Made by a program: the position numbers and the translations under genes. The notes under the pieces are model-generated. The model saw nothing but the letters and a program-made list of their open reading frames with translations. It searched no databases and was not told the DNA's origin. From Hongsoonwoonella zoysiae (lineage in GTDB: Bacteria > Pseudomonadota > Alphaproteobacteria > Rhizobiales > Stappiaceae), in contig NZ_JABRXF010000002.1 of assembly GCF_013266695.1 (NCBI RefSeq), forward strand, positions 310,001 to 374,000: a stretch of DNA of 64,000 bases, in the 5' to 3' direction. Position 1 is the stretch's first letter, and every line of letters starts with the position of its first letter. Shown piece after piece: positions 63,138 through 64,000 of the stretch.

Positions 63138-64000
63138 AATCCGCGACGAACGCTTCAGGAGAAGCATCAAGCTTGCCGAACCTGTCGAGCAGATCTGGGC
63201 GGAAGGACAATGGACGGAAGGCCCGGTCTATTCGCCGGCCTTCCGCTCGCTGATATGGAGCGACATCCCCAACGACCGGCGCCTGAGGTGGGACGAACTG
63301 ACGGGTGCTGTAGGCGACTTCCGAAGCGGCCTTGGGTGCTATACGAACGGCAGCACCCTCGACCGGCAAGGGCGCATCGTCGCCTGCGAGCACGGCACGC
63401 GCACGGTCACGCGCATCGAGCACGACGGCACGGTGACGACGCTTGCAAGCCGTTATCAGGGTAAGCGCTTCAACAGCCCGAACGACGTGGTCGTGAAATC
63501 CGACGGTTCGATCTGGTTCACCGATCCGGCCTACGGCATCGAGACGGATTACGAGGGATTTCAGGCCGACCCCGAGCAGGACGGCGAACACGTCTACCGT
63601 ATCGACCCGGTGAGCGGAGAGATAACGCGGGTTGCAGACGATTTCGCCTGCCCGAACGGGCTGGCCTTCTCGCTGGATGAAAAGACGCTCTATATCGCGG
63701 ATTCCGGGGGAACGCGCTACGCAAGCGGGGAACACCATATCCGCAAATTCTCGGTTGGTGACGACGGCAAGCTTTCAGGCGGGGAAGTGTTCGCCGAGTG
63801 CGAGGAAGGCGTGTTCGACGGCTTTCGCCTCGACAACCAGGGCCGCATTTGGACAAGTGCCGCCGACGGGGTGCATTGCATCCACCCGGACGGGACGCTG
63901 ATCGGCAAGATATTCGTGCCGGAAATCGTCTCCAACGTCTGCTTTGGCGGGCCGAAGGGAAACCGGCTTTTCATCACCGCATCGAAGAGTGTCTATACCG
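63118..64000 (+). CDS. SMP-30/gluconolactonase family protein, 3' truncated by window edge
   Basis: Starts at TTG 63118 after GGGAGGAG and stays open to the window end (294 codons). The six-bladed propeller pattern is clear: EGPVYSPAFRSLIWSDIPN with the metal-binding Glu, CEHGTRTVTRIE, RFNSPNDVVVKSDGSIWFTDP in two parts with the metal-binding Asn, CPNGLAFSLDEKTLYIADS, and VFDGFRLDNQGRIWTSA. It hydrolyses sugar lactones in known members. The end of the gene is outside the window. Confidence 0.85.
   Translation, partial: MKTERYEIRDERFRRSIKLAEPVEQIWAEGQWTEGPVYSPAFRSLIWSDIPNDRRLRWDELTGAVGDFRSGLGCYTNGSTLDRQGRIVACEHGTRTVTRIEHDGTVTTLASRYQGKRFNSPNDVVVKSDGSIWFTDPAYGIETDYEGFQADPEQDGEHVYRIDPVSGEITRVADDFACPNGLAFSLDEKTLYIADSGGTRYASGEHHIRKFSVGDDGKLSGGEVFAECEEGVFDGFRLDNQGRIWTSAADGVHCIHPDGTLIGKIFVPEIVSNVCFGGPKGNRLFITASKSVYT

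Noticed and set aside
1-64000. CRISPR arrays or insertion sequences
   Set aside because: No regularly spaced short repeats and no transposase-like protein were seen.

Overview
The window reads as chromosomal DNA of an alphaproteobacterium, most likely a Rhizobiales/Phyllobacteriaceae-type organism. The reasons are the high GC with GC-rich third positions, the gph / rpiA / DUF2059 / gor block, a galE-glmU pair, heterotetrameric sarcosine oxidase, a MttB-family/corrinoid-protein demethylation cluster and a RIME-like intergenic repeat. This placement is inference from gene content only. Almost all DNA is coding, in alternating operons.

Region 1 (1-8.3 kb) is a catabolic cluster. A divergent, truncated MetE-like protein faces a VanA-type Rieske oxygenase, a GntR/FCD regulator, a vanillate-demethylase-type reductase, an orphan TRAP solute receptor, and a 1073-residue fusion of a B12/4Fe-4S reductive dehalogenase (RdhA) with its own FMN/NAD(P)/2Fe-2S reductase. 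This architecture matches the oxygen-tolerant, self-sufficient RdhA type (BhbA, NpRdhA) and suggests breakdown of a halogenated and/or methoxylated aromatic compound.

Region 2 (8.4-16 kb) makes sugar nucleotides: manC, a phosphomannomutase and a ManA-like AGE epimerase run forward; galE and glmU run in reverse. Region 3 (16-20 kb) is mixed: an AT-rich gap, DUF1488, a transglutaminase-like protein, an alpha/beta hydrolase and an iron-type alcohol dehydrogenase.

Region 4 (20-51.8 kb) is a large methylated-amine and one-carbon island. It carries a LysR regulator, a GNAT protein, an amidase, soxBDAG (sarcosine to glycine), creatinase (creatine to sarcosine plus urea), a polyamine/opine-type ABC transporter, a non-pyrrolysine MttB-family methyltransferase, a dimethylglycine/sarcosine dehydrogenase with a GcvT half, and a betaine-homocysteine methyltransferase. 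These are followed by a RACo-like activator, a methyl-THF:corrinoid methyltransferase, a MetF-like reductase, two small uncharacterised proteins, the corrinoid protein, formate-THF ligase and a GlxA/GbdR-like regulator. Together they can strip methyl groups from betaine and creatine and feed them into the folate pool. Four of the methyl-transfer proteins carry Arg-rich tails while the shared corrinoid protein has a very acidic N-terminus, which is the most unexpected pattern in the window.

Region 5 (51.8-55.6 kb) is a lower-GC patch with two sulfotransferase-like genes either side of tRNA-Val(CAC) and a glycosyltransferase-like gene. Region 6 (55.6-64 kb) is core-like: gph, a soluble chemoreceptor with a PilZ domain, rpiA, a DUF2059 protein, gor, a class V aminotransferase, a gamma-glutamylcyclotransferase-like protein and a truncated SMP-30/gluconolactonase gene.
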